From: Schistocerca nitens
Taxonomy: Eukaryota > Arthropoda > Insecta > Orthoptera > Acrididae
Direction: 5' to 3'
DNA length: 64,000 nt
Assembly (NCBI RefSeq): GCF_023898315.1
Contig: NC_064619.1
Span: 480,107,376 to 480,171,375, forward strand
This document shows positions 1-11,915 of this stretch, in pieces. Each line of letters opens with the position of its first letter. Positions within the stretch are counted from its first letter, which is position 1. The notes under the pieces were generated by a model. It was not told where the DNA came from, ran no database searches, and was given only the letters and a program-made list of their open reading frames with translations. Both the position numbers and the translations under genes were made by a program.

Positions 1-61
1 ATGAACATCAACAATTTGCGCTTGTTCAAGTTCACTTTTCTCGGCCGTAATACACTAACAA

Positions 62-76
62 CTAGACTGAACATTG
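62..76. repeat. Left target-site duplication (15 bp)
   Basis: The sequence ctagactgaacattg is repeated exactly at 691-705. The two copies bracket the tRNA-like repeat insertion, which is the signature of retroposition. Confidence 0.85.
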
Positions 77-690
77 AAACTTCCTGGCAGATTAAAACTG
101 TGTGCCCGACCGAGACTCGAACTCGGGACCTTTGCCTTTCGCGGGCAAGTGCTCTACCAACTGAGCTACCGAAGCACGACTCACACCCGGTCTCACAGCT
201 TTACTTCTGCCAGTATCTCGTCTCCTACCTTCCAAACTTTACAGAAGCTCTCCTGCGAACCTTGCAGAGGTAGAGCACTTGCCCGCGAAAGGCAAAGGTC
301 CCGAGTTCGAGTCTCGGTCGGGCACACAGTTTTAATCTGTCAGGAAGTTTCATATCAGCGCACACTCCGCTGCAGAGTGAAAATCTCATTCTGGAAACAT
401 CCCCCAGGCTGTGGCGAAGCCATGTCTCCGCAATATCCTTTCTTTCAGGAGTGCTAGTTCTGCAAGGTTCGCAGGAGAGCTTCTGTAAAGTTTGGAAGGT
501 AGGAGACGAGATACTGGCAGAAGTAAAGCTGTGAGACCGGGCGTGAGTCGTGCTTCGGTAGCTCAGTTGGTAGAGCACTTGCCCGCGAAAGGCTAAGGTC
601 CCGAGTTCGAGTCTCGGTCGGGCACACAGTTTTAATCTGCCAGGAAGTTTCATATCAGCGCACACTCCGCTGCAGAGTGAAAATCTCAAT
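77..690 (+). mobile_element. Insertion of tRNA-like 300-bp repeats with inverted 5' part
   Basis: Bases 77-266 are the reverse complement of part of a repeat unit that then runs forward from about 268. The forward part repeats with a period of 300 bp: the string tagagcacttgcccgcgaaa occurs at 271 and again at 571. Each unit holds a tRNA-like core with an A-box-like segment (tagctcagttggtagagca) and a B box (gttcgagtctc). The whole block lies between perfect 15-bp direct repeats (62-76 and 691-705). A 5' inversion plus a target-site duplication is what twin-primed, LINE-mediated retroposition gives. The mechanism is inferred; the structure is visible. Confidence 0.75.
551..626 (+). repeat. tRNA-like core of the 300-bp repeat
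   Basis: A cloverleaf-like segment with a good D arm and T arm (CCGAG/CTCGG). The acceptor stem is poor and the anticodon loop reads CGCGAAA, with G where tRNAs have the invariant U33. An inverted copy lies at about 100-175 and a 5'-truncated one at 268-326. It is best read as a tRNA-derived repeat (SINE head) and not as a working tRNA gene. Confidence 0.6.
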
Positions 691-705
691 CTAGACTGAA
701 CATTG
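691..705. repeat. Right target-site duplication (15 bp)
   Basis: Exact copy of 62-76 (ctagactgaacattg). Confidence 0.85.
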
Positions 706-2429
706 TTCTTAACGCGATTGATACTTGCAACATGTTGAGGACAATTCAGCAGGTGCCGTCTATGGTCAAACACGTCACCGCAACCTACAGGGTTGGCTAA
801 CATCTGTATTTATGTTCAAGCATGCAGTTCTCGGGGAGTTTCTATGATTTACTCCACTTCTTTTGTTAGTCTCCTCAATTTTTCCAACTGGGAAGATCCC
901 CAGTCGGTCGAATGATAAGGACTAACGTTTCTGATTTTCGTGCAACCCGTTGTAATTGGTCATTCCACTAAACGTCACTTTAGTCAGTCATTTCTAGGTG
1001 TTATACGATATTTGTTCCCTCTGATTTATCGTTCTTGCACCAATTGCGAGTCCTCTACAGGCCACCCCTAATGTCAGTTCAGCTTCTGGCGTTGTTACCT
1101 TACTACGGGGAAAACCAAGTTCCACGAGGAGTATCGGCATTTTCCACCATAACGTTTTTGGTATACTGACAAAATCATTTAGTTTTGAGGTCCACGCCTG
1201 GGGACTAGGCAGCCATAAGAACAAGACGCCTTGTAACACGGCGTACGCCACGCTGGGTGGCTTAGGTCATCAGGCATGGGTGGCTCCTCTTGCTGCTGCT
1301 AGATGGTTTACTCTTTCGCAACGTTTAGCATTCATCAGCATTGCAAACTCTCCAATCTTGTGTTCAGTTCGAGCCGTTCGTGAGCGATCAGGACGCACAT
1401 TATCTCCCAAACTGTCTCTCTCTAGCTAAAAACGTCACTGGCACCTAAACACAACACTGCGACTAAGTGCGCCATCACCGTAAATATACTGCATCATCTG
1501 AAACTTTCCACTACTGGTTTTGCCTAATTTATGGCAGGACAATATGTTTGTCCATTGTTCCAAGTGCGACATACTCGATTCCCGACGTTCGGAATCAAAT
1601 CACTATCACATCAACAACTGTAGTTCTGCTTACAGTGCCTCTTGCTGCGACGAGAGACTAACTGACAAGTGGTCTAGTGCACCACACCGCTACTATGGAT
1701 CCATTATCAAAACTTAATGACTGTACTAGGTATTTAGTGCACAAAAAGGGACTGTAGCGCTCCCGTGGCATCCTCCCTAAGTTTGTGTTACGGCCGACGA
1801 AATCACCCTGTTAAGAGAAGGGTGCGTTGCTATCTGCTAGGAACTGCTGAATCCCGACACAAAGCTAGTCTGGTATTCCGACACTTGTACCTTGTTTTAC
1901 GAGCGATCTAAACTATGCGTTACGCTGCAGCGGAGCACACGAGAGATCTGAACTATTTACGATAGTGTTCTTTGAAACCGCAATGCTCGTCGTTGGATAT
2001 ATCCGCGCAACCTCCCCCTGGAATATTTGCCGAACCGTGCGAGATGACCGTGGCAACGTATACGCCCATTGCATCTGTCGTGCACCTATCATCTCTTATG
2101 GCACTGTGGCTTCTACCTCTGAATGAAACTATAGAGTCAAAATGACGCTACACAGACTACTGCACGGATACTAGCGGGTAGAGAGGCAGCATACATTTTT
2201 AACAACACACCACAATGATTGGAAAACTTTCTAATGTGGTAGTTATTCAAAAGTCAGGGAAAACACGTTATTTCATACCCCGAAAAGTATGCCCATTCTG
2301 AGTTGCGTGAAGAGGAATTTTCTTAACATCGATAACGGAATCCCCTGCTGGAAAAAATGCTTCCTCAGCTTAAATAATATGATCACCTGAAAAATTTTCA
2401 TAAGCTTGAGGTTGTGAAAATACCAATTG
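706..2429. other. Unassigned intergenic DNA
   Basis: No coding region longer than about 85 codons and no repeat family that I recognise. Base composition is mixed. I see nothing here that I can name. Confidence 0.5.
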
Positions 2430-2597
2430 AGTTGTAAAGTTCTTTTATTATCACACGACCTACGAGAGCTCGTAGGCAGCACACCGCGCCTAGTATACGT
2501 CCACCGCGGCGCTCGGTTGTCACAGCACCAAGTTACGACACCTGAAGATGGGTTTATAAGAGCCCGAAGAAGGTCGTGTAATAATAAAAGAACAACT
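2430..2597. mobile_element. Small inverted-repeat element (MITE-like)
   Basis: The left end 2430-2461 and right end 2570-2597 are inverted repeats of about 28 bp built round ttcttttatta and a cacgacc/ggtcgtg core; the left end carries an extra aaag. Inside, at 2542-2567, is a degenerate hammerhead-like motif: CTGAAGA, one T, a stem of GGG...CCC, then GAAG. No transposase is present. I could not define a clear target-site duplication. It could be a small foldback DNA element or an inverted retroelement end. Confidence 0.5.
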
Positions 2598-3427
2598 GAA
2601 GCGGTATTTTCAACCTATGGTATAACGCTCACTTCCGGATGTTGCTTCAACAGGATTGTTTGTAATATTCGTAAGAGTTAGCTGCTATCTTTCTTCAGCG
2701 AGGCCATATGAACCAGTATTATTGTTCCTATCGTTGTTGATCCTTCACCATTTGTATAGTTAAAATATGGTCTAAATTATACGCTTCTCCATCTGTTATT
2801 TACACATAAATACATCCAACAGTGGGGAAGACGGCGAATGGATTCATCGGGCAACATCACATTTTTAAACTGGTGAGTAGTACAGCCCCTTCTACTACTG
2901 AAAACGTTTTTATCATACCATGTCATAAACAGTGTGCAGCAAACAAGCCGCTTCCTTGCGCTCACGTGGTTTACTACGCATGTTCCAACCAACGGAATTC
3001 GTTCTCCGTCTTGTAGAACCATTTTTGCTTAGTCTCGGTGGTCTCGTAATAGGAGGGGGGCTTGCATTCAGTGCTCTCCTGTCTACACGTATTTCGGCCA
3101 CTATTGAGCTTAGGAGACAAGTCTCCCCTATTACGTCCACACAATCTGGTGGCGCTGGGTATGCTACCTTTCTTATTATCACTATGGATGCAGCAACTAC
3201 GAGCGTGCTAAGTGGCCACCAACATTCTAACCTTTCCGTACTTCCATTGTACTCGATAGGACCGTGGCTTAGGCTATCTAGAATTGGTGCATTTATAGCA
3301 ATACATGTACATTATTTTGTCCAATCTCTGTAAGCTTTTCTGCTGCCATCTCAGTGGACCTGCTGCTAACGTAATTATTTTAGATTGCAGCAACGTTAAT
3401 GACAATTTTAATTCGTGAACCTGGCAA
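2598..3427. other. Unassigned intergenic DNA
   Basis: Only short overlapping reading frames, with no recognisable domain or repeat. Confidence 0.45.
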
Positions 3428-3615
3428 GGTGAAACAGTAGTTAGCAGACTGGACTAGCATTCGGGAGAATGACCGTTCAAACACCCGACCGGCCACCCAT
3501 ACTGAGGATTCCCTTGATTTACTTTAATCGCTTAAGGCAAATACTGGGATAGCTATTTTGAAAGAGCATGACACAATTTCTTTCCAATCCTTCTGTAATC
3601 TGAGCTTATGCTCCT
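3428..3615 (+). mobile_element. Degenerate tRNA-derived SINE
   Basis: It shows an A-box-like segment (agtagttagcagactgg), the string gcattcgggagaatga and a weakened B box (gaccgttcaaacacc). A body follows that matches the inverted copy at 53115-53344 (for example cttgatttac, cgcttaaggcaaatactggg). It is more diverged than that copy, so it is probably an older insertion. Target-site duplications are not clear. Confidence 0.6.
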
Positions 3616-4151
3616 TTCGTAATTGCCTCTTGTCGGTATACCATAATCTTCCTTCCTTCCCTCCAACTCGAGTGTCGTTAGTTTCTGTGTGAATGTTTCC
3701 TCTGGATGCACATGTGTTTTGACAGCTTTGTGAGAAATTAATGCAGCGTTAGTAAGTAGGTAGCAACAATTACTGAGTTGCTAATAAATTATGTTTCTTC
3801 ACATAATTAATTAATGTAATATATAAACTCTAGCATGCTCACTAACAAAAAATATTGTAGATAGTAAACAATATAGCAAATTACAATTTTGAAATTAAAT
3901 GCTTGATTAAGTTACAAATGTTTGATGTAAACGGCAATATTTACGCTCTAAATATATTTATTTTTTGTGAGAATTATGTCTTACAGTCCTAGAATCAAAC
4001 TTCCCTCCAAATGTGTGTGCTGCATGTTCCAGGTTTTTGACGGATCACAGCTGTTCACTAAGGCTACCTGAAGCACAATAGAGTTTTCTCACGGAAATAG
4101 ACTGTATTTATAGCATCTTAGAACCCGCTGTTTCTTCCCTAAACTGAGAGC
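3616..4151. other. AT-rich intergenic DNA
   Basis: AT-rich sequence with no reading frame or repeat that I can name. Confidence 0.5.
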
Positions 4152-4164
4152 TCCTCCGAAACTG

Positions 4165-4366
4165 CCGGCCGGTATGGCCAAGCGGTTAAAGGCGCTACAG
4201 TCTGGAACCGCGTGACCGCTACGGTCGCAGGTTCGAATCCTGCCTCGGGCATGGATGTGTGTGATGTCCTTAGGTTAGTTAGGTTTAAGTAGTTCTAAGT
4301 TCTAGGGGACTGATGACCTTAGAAGTTAAGTCTCATAGTGCTCAGAGCCATTTGAACCATTTTTTT
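4165..4366 (+). mobile_element. Full-length tRNA-derived SINE (type-II tRNA head)
   Basis: It begins with a tRNA-like head carrying an A box (tggccaagcggttaaaggcg) and a perfect B box (ggttcgaatcc), with an extra-arm-like spacing between them as in Leu/Ser tRNAs. The body holds ccttaggttagttaggttta and ctaggggactgatgacc, and the element ends in an oligo-T tail after gaaccat. It is flanked by perfect 13-bp direct repeats (tcctccgaaactg at 4152-4164 and 4367-4379), so both ends are defined. It would be transcribed by RNA polymerase III from the internal boxes and mobilised by a LINE; that last step is inferred. A 5'-truncated relative lies at 53590-53737. Confidence 0.9.
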
Positions 4367-4379
4367 TCCTCCGAAACTG

Positions 4380-5039
4380 TATACATCCTGCAATAAATTT
4401 CAAGGAAGTACTGTTGGACGTTTTAACAAATTAAAAGACAAAGCGAGTATACTCGTGCAGACAGTCCATTCCGAGAATCGAGGATATTGATGATATTCGC
4501 CTGTTATTGACACTGATACAGGCAAGATATCGGTCCCAGTGATACCAAGGCCTTCCAGAATGTTTTAATTAATTTCAAGTTTGAAGTCGAATAACAAATG
4601 ACAAAAGATACAATTTTTTTCGCGTTATATAAGTACCACTGAGTATTTCGGAGTCTTCCCTTTACGTGTACTTTGAAACCTACCTTCTTACCAAATTTCA
4701 TGATTGTAGGTAAACGGATGTATCCAATGAGTTTTGATGAGTGAGGTTTAGAGTGTCAAAATATGTGACATAAATGGCATTATCTTTTGAATTAATTGAC
4801 TTAGAAGCTTAAGCATTTCACACCACCGAGGGACCGTAGATGTTAACATTTGACGTAAATTTGAACGATACGTCTACTCGTTCCCGAGGAAAAGGGTTCT
4901 TAAGAGTCGGACGGACGGACAACAAAGCGATAAGGATACCAGTTTCACATATTGAGTCATGGAGCGCAAAAAACGAACTACGAAGGCTATAAGTTCTGTG
5001 CGTGATAGCTAAATCTGGTGTCACCGCAAGGCACCACAC
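4380..5039. other. Unassigned intergenic DNA
   Basis: AT-rich; short reading frames only and no recognised repeat. Confidence 0.45.
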
Positions 5040-5575
5040 TTGCTAGGTTGTAGGATTTAAATCGGTCGCGGTCCGTCAGTAAACATTGAACCCGCGAGTC
5101 GCCACTGTCGACGCTAGCAGACCGAGCGCCGCCACTCGGCTGGTCTTACGAGACAAGCTAGCGCACTGGCCAGTTCTACAGCCGACTTTAATAAGAATGG
5201 TTCTGTTATAGCTTCAGAGATCTCATTTGCAGAGACGCTAGTTAGCATAGCCTTCAGCTAAGTCAGTAGCTACGACCTAGCCAGGCGCCACATACGGTCT
5301 ATGCACTGACAATTGATCTATAAGTGTGAAGCAATCAGAACTGTAAAGAAGTATTCGCAGTTCAGTCTATAACTGCACTTGTAAATATTATTGTACAAAG
5401 TCAAGATCGACGTTCACTGCTGATGCTAGATTAAAGCTAAGTATTTAATTGTATTCCTGTCTACTAACATTCTAATCACCTAAGATGTTCCAGATACATT
5501 CCGTCAAGTATGGTTCATTGATCCTGACGTCAGCCTACGTGATCAACGCGTACAACTAATGGCCACACGTCTTGA
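5040..5575 (+). repeat. Possible degraded solo LTR (gypsy-like)
   Basis: A block of higher GC (5080-5300) is followed by a TA-rich stretch ending near gcctacgtgatcaacgcgt. The order of motifs resembles a widespread grasshopper gypsy LTR that I know only from memory. No flanking direct repeat or internal region is visible. This is a weak call. Confidence 0.3.
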
Positions 5576-7918
5576 TAAGACTAATAGTCAAATTGCGTTA
5601 CTCAGCCTTTTGCCATGAGGCCCATAGTTCCGCCTCATACATAACACTAAACGTTACTTGAAATGTGGTACAATCATCTAAAAGCAACCGTTTCTTGACA
5701 CGACAGGGAGAATAATGGCGATGTCATATACTGACGAGCCAAAACGTTACGACCAAATGATTGATAGCATGTTGATTCTCCTTTGTTTCCAGTACAGCAG
5801 TGATTCTGTGTGACATGTTCCAACAAGTCCACGATAGGCACCAGATCTCTCTGCAGAGGTCACCCAGTTTCCGTAAATTACGCCCTGCGGTTTGTAGGCG
5901 TAGATAGCGACCTACATGTGTTAATCGTGTTCAGAGCAAGCGAATTTAGTGGCAAAGACATCAACGAGAGTACACATCATGCTCCTCAGACCACCGTAGC
6001 ACCACTCTGGCCTACTGATGCGGACAGTTATCTTGCTGTAAGGTGCCATCATAGTGGGAGAGGACATCAAGTACGATGGGATGTTGTGTTCCACAATAAT
6101 GTTCAATTATTCCACAGGTGTCACGATGCCTCAGATCACTACTGTAAGCCCCATGAAAGCTCACGGAATGACCCCTGTAATACAATATTTCCGCCACCGG
6201 TTTATCTTCCCATCGAGACATTATCGCGCGAAAAGTCGCCCAGTTTCTGAGGTGCTCGTTCCTAGGAGCTGAGCCATAACAATTTGCGCATTGTCGAAGT
6301 CAGATTCTGTCAGCGGACTGAATCTGCGGGTCATGTCGTCGCTAGAATGGTTCCCCTTTCGTCTCTGCTGAGCTAATTTACTAAAATTTTTTAGCACGTC
6401 ACGTGACAGCAAAAGCGCCATAAAAACATAGCCACTTGTTTGATTTCTTCTGTCCGAAGCAAAGTGTACTGTAATATGATAACAAACAAGGCTGTCCACA
6501 GATGTGCTTGTTAATAAATTTTTGAGGAAATTATTCAGTGTTATTACGCATTACTTCGTAATATGTTTGTGCGAACTGGCTCTGCGAAACGAAATTCTGA
6601 ATCAATTTACAGCTGTCATATAATGCCGCCAGGCGAAGATAGATGCAAGCCACTACTACCCATTACAGAATGTTTATATCACGGCACGACAGCTCAGAAA
6701 TATCGTTGCTTTTGAAATACGTTAACAAGGGAGGAGCTGGGAGGGGTAATGTGTCAGTACATAAGGAAAATACGTCACCTTGAAAAGACTATATTTAGCA
6801 AGCAGTGCAAACTAATTCTTTTTTTTGGACAGGTGGATTGTAGCAGACTGAAAAGGAAGGCAAGAAAATCAACCATAAAGATTCAGTATTCTAAATTTGA
6901 GAAATTTTCTGTTGAAGTCTGAAATCGTGATTGAGGAAAGCCTACGTCTCAAAATAATCACAGTAAAGCATACCACGAACTGAAGTTCCACTAAAACAGA
7001 AAGATTTCAGTTAACACATGTTCCAAAAAATGTAAATCAAGCATCAACAATCAATTAGTTAACGTGTCAGTGTCCCAGGTACAGACTGCAAAATGGGAAG
7101 TCGGAATTATTTACAACTTCGAATATTTATTCTGAAAACAAGGAGAAACTCGTGTCCAGGTCCGTAGCCCAAGTTCATCTCCCGTAAACACAATCACAGT
7201 AACAGCGTCGTGAGTGAGAGGAGACCTGCTCCGTACACCAGGAGCCCAACCAGACGACTCCCCCTCCTGACCGCGACGACGCGACTTAAGGGCAGATTGT
7301 ACCTTATATACTTAGAATGTCAAATTTGTCAATTTTAGGTACAATTATTTCTTGAACAGTTCATGATAATGTTGTAAAATTGCAATGGCTGGAGGAGGAA
7401 GAGTCTCTCCATTGACCTATTTTTGTATATAAGTCGCTTGCATAATTAGCTTTTTAGAGAATTTTTTGCAAGTTGTAGAATTTTTCCACATGTTTAAGCT
7501 TTTTAATTCATAATTTCTACAATATTAAACTGAATTTCTTTTCAGAATGCAGTGTTGTGTAAGTTTCACTTCGTATGATGGTAACTTCCTGAAAAAAAAT
7601 GTACCTAATCATTAAATAAATAAAGTCTCAGCAATCCGTCTTTAAAGATGAGCATAGTATGGTACTGACCTTAGAACATACCTGCACCATATCCTATCTC
7701 AGTTTCATTTTCTTAATCCTCCCTGGCTCTCTCAGCATTCCTTGAGTGCATCCCTGCCTTCCTACCTATCACAGCCACTTCAAAATTTACTTTCTTCACA
7801 CGGACAGCACACAATTCAGAAAATGATATCACCATATTTTTCCCAGGTTGTATGCCAAACTTTTGAAGCAACCTAACTCCACAAACAATGCCATCATTAA
7901 GTGAAAGAACTTGTATTC
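5576..7918. other. Unassigned intergenic DNA
   Basis: Several overlapping reading frames up to 146 codons at 5810-6499 on both strands look like chance openings. No domain, repeat or RNA gene was recognised. Confidence 0.4.
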
Positions 7919-8767
7919 CCTGACACAGTACTTGTTAAAGCCTGTGCTATGCTGAGTGAGCGGGATTCACCTTATGAGAAAGGATTTTCGCATAGATATC
8001 GACCATGTGTACCTGAATGATGCCAAATCAGACTTACATCCACTCTGTAATAACAATGATCCTTCAAGTAATTTCGAATTGCAATCACACCTCAGGATGG
8101 ATCAAAAGCACACCAGAAGATGTTACCAGTGTGACAATAATACGTCGCCAGCCTAATTAGGCATTAATTGAGTTTCTTCCCAGTACCAGTTGGTATATAT
8201 TCATGCAAAACAACAAGTTGTAACACTACATAATATAGTAGAATTTTAGAACCAGAAAATCTATTGAACTGATAGTTTCACGTTCTGTACTGATATGGAA
8301 AATCATGAATACATAACACTACACTATAATGTTTACTACATAACTTTATACTGTCTATTAATCTGATCAAAATCGGGCATAGGTTACCCTAGAAATTGTA
8401 CTTTCATGCCACACACAAAATGTTAATTTTGATAATGATAAAACACTGATAAATTTTGACGTTTATATTGACTTTAACATTTGCTGGTTAAACCAATTTA
8501 GAACACATCGGAATTCAAATGAATGAGGGGGGGGGGGGGGGCACCGAGAAACAGCTATGATCGCTGTATTTAAAAAAAAATGATTACTGAATTTATTATT
8601 CATTCAAGATTTCCAGTATATAAGTTACTACTCTTTTCATGTTATTTACCGCTCATTTAAATGTATTTTAAATCTGTCTCGAAATAATAAACTTCATTAC
8701 TATATCAATACTAAAGTTATCTTTCGACTTCGTTAGACCTTCGCTATTCATTTACTGGTTCATTAAC
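7919..8767. repeat. Diverged third LTR copy (copy A)
   Basis: It matches the left part of the LTR at 9031-9660, in the same orientation. For example cctgacacagta is followed by the same gagcgggattcaccttatga string, and it ends in attcatttactggttcatt. It carries about 228 bp (near 8401-8628) absent from the other two copies, including a run of 15-16 G. Its right end joins directly to a truncated SINE at 8769. It is probably the leftover of a neighbouring element in a tandem LTR array. Confidence 0.6.
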
Positions 8768-8768
8768 A

Positions 8769-8892
8769 ACCTTAGGACATCACACAACACCCAGTCATCA
8801 CGAGGCAGAGAAAATCCCTGACCCAGCAGGGAATCGAACCCGGGAACGCGGCCGTGGGAAGCGAGAACGCTACCGCATGACCACGAGCTGCG
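8769..8892 (-). mobile_element. Truncated SINE (Ala-type head), copied with the LTR
   Basis: On the minus strand it has the tRNA-like head (A-box region tggtcatgcggtagcg, B box gggttcgattcc) but is cut at ccttagg within the body. The same SINE is full-length at 15629-15835. The truncation lies exactly at the left edge of the duplicated block. Confidence 0.75.
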
Positions 8893-8949
8893 AACTTACC
8901 GTACGTGACGTTCACTATAATTTACTTCACTGATTATTATTGCAATTCG

Positions 8950-10526
8950 TGCCACTGAACATCCACTGTTTGGTATTCAGGTTAATTTGTGATCGAAAAC
9001 AACTGGATGTCCTGTCACCGGGAAGCCACTTATAATCCCTGACACAGTACCCATTAAAGCCTGTGCTATGGTAGTGAGCGGGATTCACCTTATGAGAAAG
9101 GATTTTCGCATACATATCGACCGTGTGTACCTGAATGGTGCCAAATCAGACGTACATCCACTCTGTAATAACAATGATCGGTCAAGTAACTTCGAAATGC
9201 AATCACACGTCAGGATGGGTCAAAAACAAACCAGAAGGTGCTACCAGTGCGACAATAATACGGCCGCCAGCCTAATTAGGCATTAATTGAGTTTCTTCGC
9301 TGTACAAGTTGGTATATATTCATGCAAAACAACAAATTGTAACACTACATAACGTAGTAGAATTTTAGAACCAGAAAATCTATTGAACTGATAGTTTCAC
9401 GTTCTGTACTGATATGGAAAATCATGATTACATAACACTACACTGTAATGTTTACTACATAACTTTATACTGGCTATTAATCTGATCAAAATCGGGCATG
9501 GGTTACCCTAGAAATTGTACTACTCTTTTCATCTCATTTACTGCTCATTTAAATGCCTTTAAAGCTGTCTCGAAATAATAAACTTCATTACTACATCAAT
9601 ACTAAAGTTATCTTTCGACTTCGTTAGACCTTCGCTATTCATTTACTCGTTCATTAACAAACATTTCTTTAAACACTATTACAATATATCTACTTCTGAA
9701 AATAATTATTATTAACACAGTTTTTAATTTTCATTTCGGAACACTCGGATTGCACAACGTTTGGAATGGACCCTGTCAGGTTAGTTGTGAGGATAATTGA
9801 ATGATGGAAAAGTTCTTGTAAAATTTAGGTTTTTATTGCACCAAACAAACACAGTTCAGTCTCTGATCCATACGAATACAGTACTAAAATTTCATCCTGC
9901 TAGTATCGATGCGGCGGTTGGCGGGCGGCAAGATGGCGAGGCACAGAGCACACATACAACCACAACTATGGCTCTTGATTATCGCCACTTTAATTCTTCT
10001 TAGCGTCACAGTACTTTTCCATTTAGTGCCTATGGAATTTTGCCAGGCTGTGTGGGCGTTGGAACGACATACCCGATGCTCAGTGAAGCTATGTCTCACA
10101 GGAGAGCCTCCTCGGTCCAGAAGGTGTTGCTCAAACCAGTGCCAAACTCCAACTACTACTGTGCCCGTTGTGCCGTGCAATGCCTGTCATCCATATTTTA
10201 CCGCTCCCTGACAGACCGGGTATTCACCTGAGGTTTTGCATTCTACATATCTTACCACATTGCCTACGCATGGACCAGACGCACAGTTACAGTTTTAAAT
10301 ATCTTACAACAGTTTCAACATTTGTTACATTTCAGTTCTATTATAATATTACTTGACATTTGACATAAACATTAATATTCACATTGAAACTTATTTACAG
10401 TTTTCTTAACATAATGTCATGAAACAAAAAGAAATGAAATCAGAACATCAATTACACAAGTTTATCGTAAAATCAGATGAAAAGAATTACTTATATGTAC
10501 AACAGTACAGAGTTGTTGTTGTCACA
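8950..10526 (-). repeat. Left long terminal repeat (copy B, 3' LTR of the minus-strand element)
   Basis: About 1.58 kb, nearly identical to 15893-17441 at a constant offset of 6943, with only scattered single-base changes. On the plus strand it starts TGCCACTGAAC and ends GTCACA, so it has the usual TG...CA ends. The last 27 bp match 38896-38922. The left boundary is not fixed by alignment because the similarity runs on to 8769. The right boundary at 10526 is fixed by where the 38.9-kb match stops. Confidence 0.75.
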
Positions 10527-11351
10527 CATGGCCCTGTTTGCAGTAAATTTCAGTAAGTGGAAATTTGATGGGAACACTAAAGTTTATTTTTATATATGGG
10601 TTCTGAATCTTTGTGTGAATGTACCATCATACAATTTTATATCACAAAGCTTCCTTTTGCTCACATTTTGTATATCTATACCTTTTAATATATCAAGAAA
10701 ATTTACCTGTCATTTACTTAACTGCCTTTGGCACAGTCCAACCTCCTATCACAACATGATTTAAGTAGCAAATTACTTCTCATTAATAAATTTCCCAGAT
10801 AAGTAAAATCAAAATTTGAAACACTAACACTTAACTACAAAGCATATAAAATACCTATATACACTATAAACACTATAAAACAATTTGTTGCTGCTTGCAT
10901 TGAATGGCAGTTCATTTCTTTATTTACTAATAAACACACAATACTATTTAGAAAAATCACGAGACATATATTTGCTGCCTATTACTCAGATTTGGGCAGT
11001 CCGTTTCGCATCATTTTATCACATCACCTGTATCACACTTACAATTGTCCTTTGATTATTTATCTGCCCTCTTTGGTGTTTGGCAGTCCTATATATCACG
11101 CTGCCCACTTTGATTTTTGGCATTCCCATATTTTATTTCGCTTGCAGCGTTTGCTTTTTCTTTTCAGCCCTTTTTTCCACACACATTTACATTTATAGTG
11201 CATTTGCTAATCTGAAACTTACATAAGTACATTAGCACACTGACATTGGTGGTATACATACATTTACAAAGATTTGTTACATTTAGAATAAAATAGTTTC
11301 ATTGTAAGATACAGCACATTTACTGCAGATTACTTTCTGAGTGTACTTAGG
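10527..11351 (-). other. Noncoding 3' internal region of the LTR element
   Basis: AT-rich region between the residual pol frame and the 3' LTR. I see no env-like frame and no convincing polypurine tract at the LTR edge. Confidence 0.5.
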
Positions 11352-11912
11352 TCACTCACTCCTAGAAGTATACAGTTTCAGGCCCACAACGTTTCTTACA
11401 CCTAAAGGTCTCTTGGATTTTGGGTAGATCAGATAGTAAGCATTATCATGTGGAATGTTCTTTATTATATACGGTCCATTATAAATATATTTAAATTTGG
11501 AAATTTTATGGTTCAGTTCACTACAGTTTTCGTGGGTTTTTAAAAGAACATAATCCCAAATTTTAAATTTTGAAACTTCCAGGTTTTTATCATGTCTTTT
11601 AGATGTAGATTCAGCTTTTTGCTTTGTCCTTTTTCTGACTAATTCTTTCTTTTGACTCAACCCCAAGCTTGTACAAGGTGGAAACTCTAGTCTTTCCTCA
11701 ATTAAACTTTTACCTCTGCTGGCTAACAAAATTTCTTCCGGTTGGAACCCAGTAGACTCATGATGTAAGGTGTTCATGACATTTTCAAAAGTTCTCAAAA
11801 GTTCAAAGTTCTTAACTAGGCCAGGTTTGTCCGAAAATACGGTGCTATTACTTTCTAAAAGATCAAGCAATTCTATTTTCTGATCAGGAGATATCTCCTT
11901 CAAATTTTCCAC
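11352..11912 (-). pseudogene. pol: Residual pol (linker fused to integrase C-terminus)
   Basis: An open frame of 186 codons. Residues 1-37 resemble the linker just before gypsy reverse transcriptase (motif TVFSDKPGLV). At about residue 40 it jumps to integrase C-terminal sequence (NTLHHESTGFQPEEILL, then the WDYVLLK and YNGPYIIKNI segments). The polymerase, RNase H and integrase catalytic core are therefore missing, but the frame stays open across the deletion. In a complete element this part would encode replication and integration enzymes. It cannot catalyse either step here. It lies 3 bases after the protease frame on the same strand. Family assignment rests on motif order; confidence is fairly high. 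Confidence 0.75.
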
Positions 11913-11915
11913 AAT

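Noticed and set aside
548-627. Functional tRNA gene (Ser/Ala-like)
   Set aside because: The anticodon loop has G at the invariant U33 position, the acceptor stem is weak, and the segment is part of a 300-bp repeat. It is better called a tRNA-derived repeat.
4180-4255. Functional Leu/Ser tRNA gene
   Set aside because: It continues directly into a SINE body and oligo-T tail and is bracketed by 13-bp target duplications.
4310-4330. Hammerhead motif in the SINE body (ctgatgacc)
   Set aside because: CTGATGA is present, but no GAAA and no pairing stems follow in this or the other SINE copies.
5810-6499. Overlapping 146-, 92- and 72-codon frames as a gene
   Set aside because: They overlap on both strands, show no domain and have no splice-site context that I can defend.
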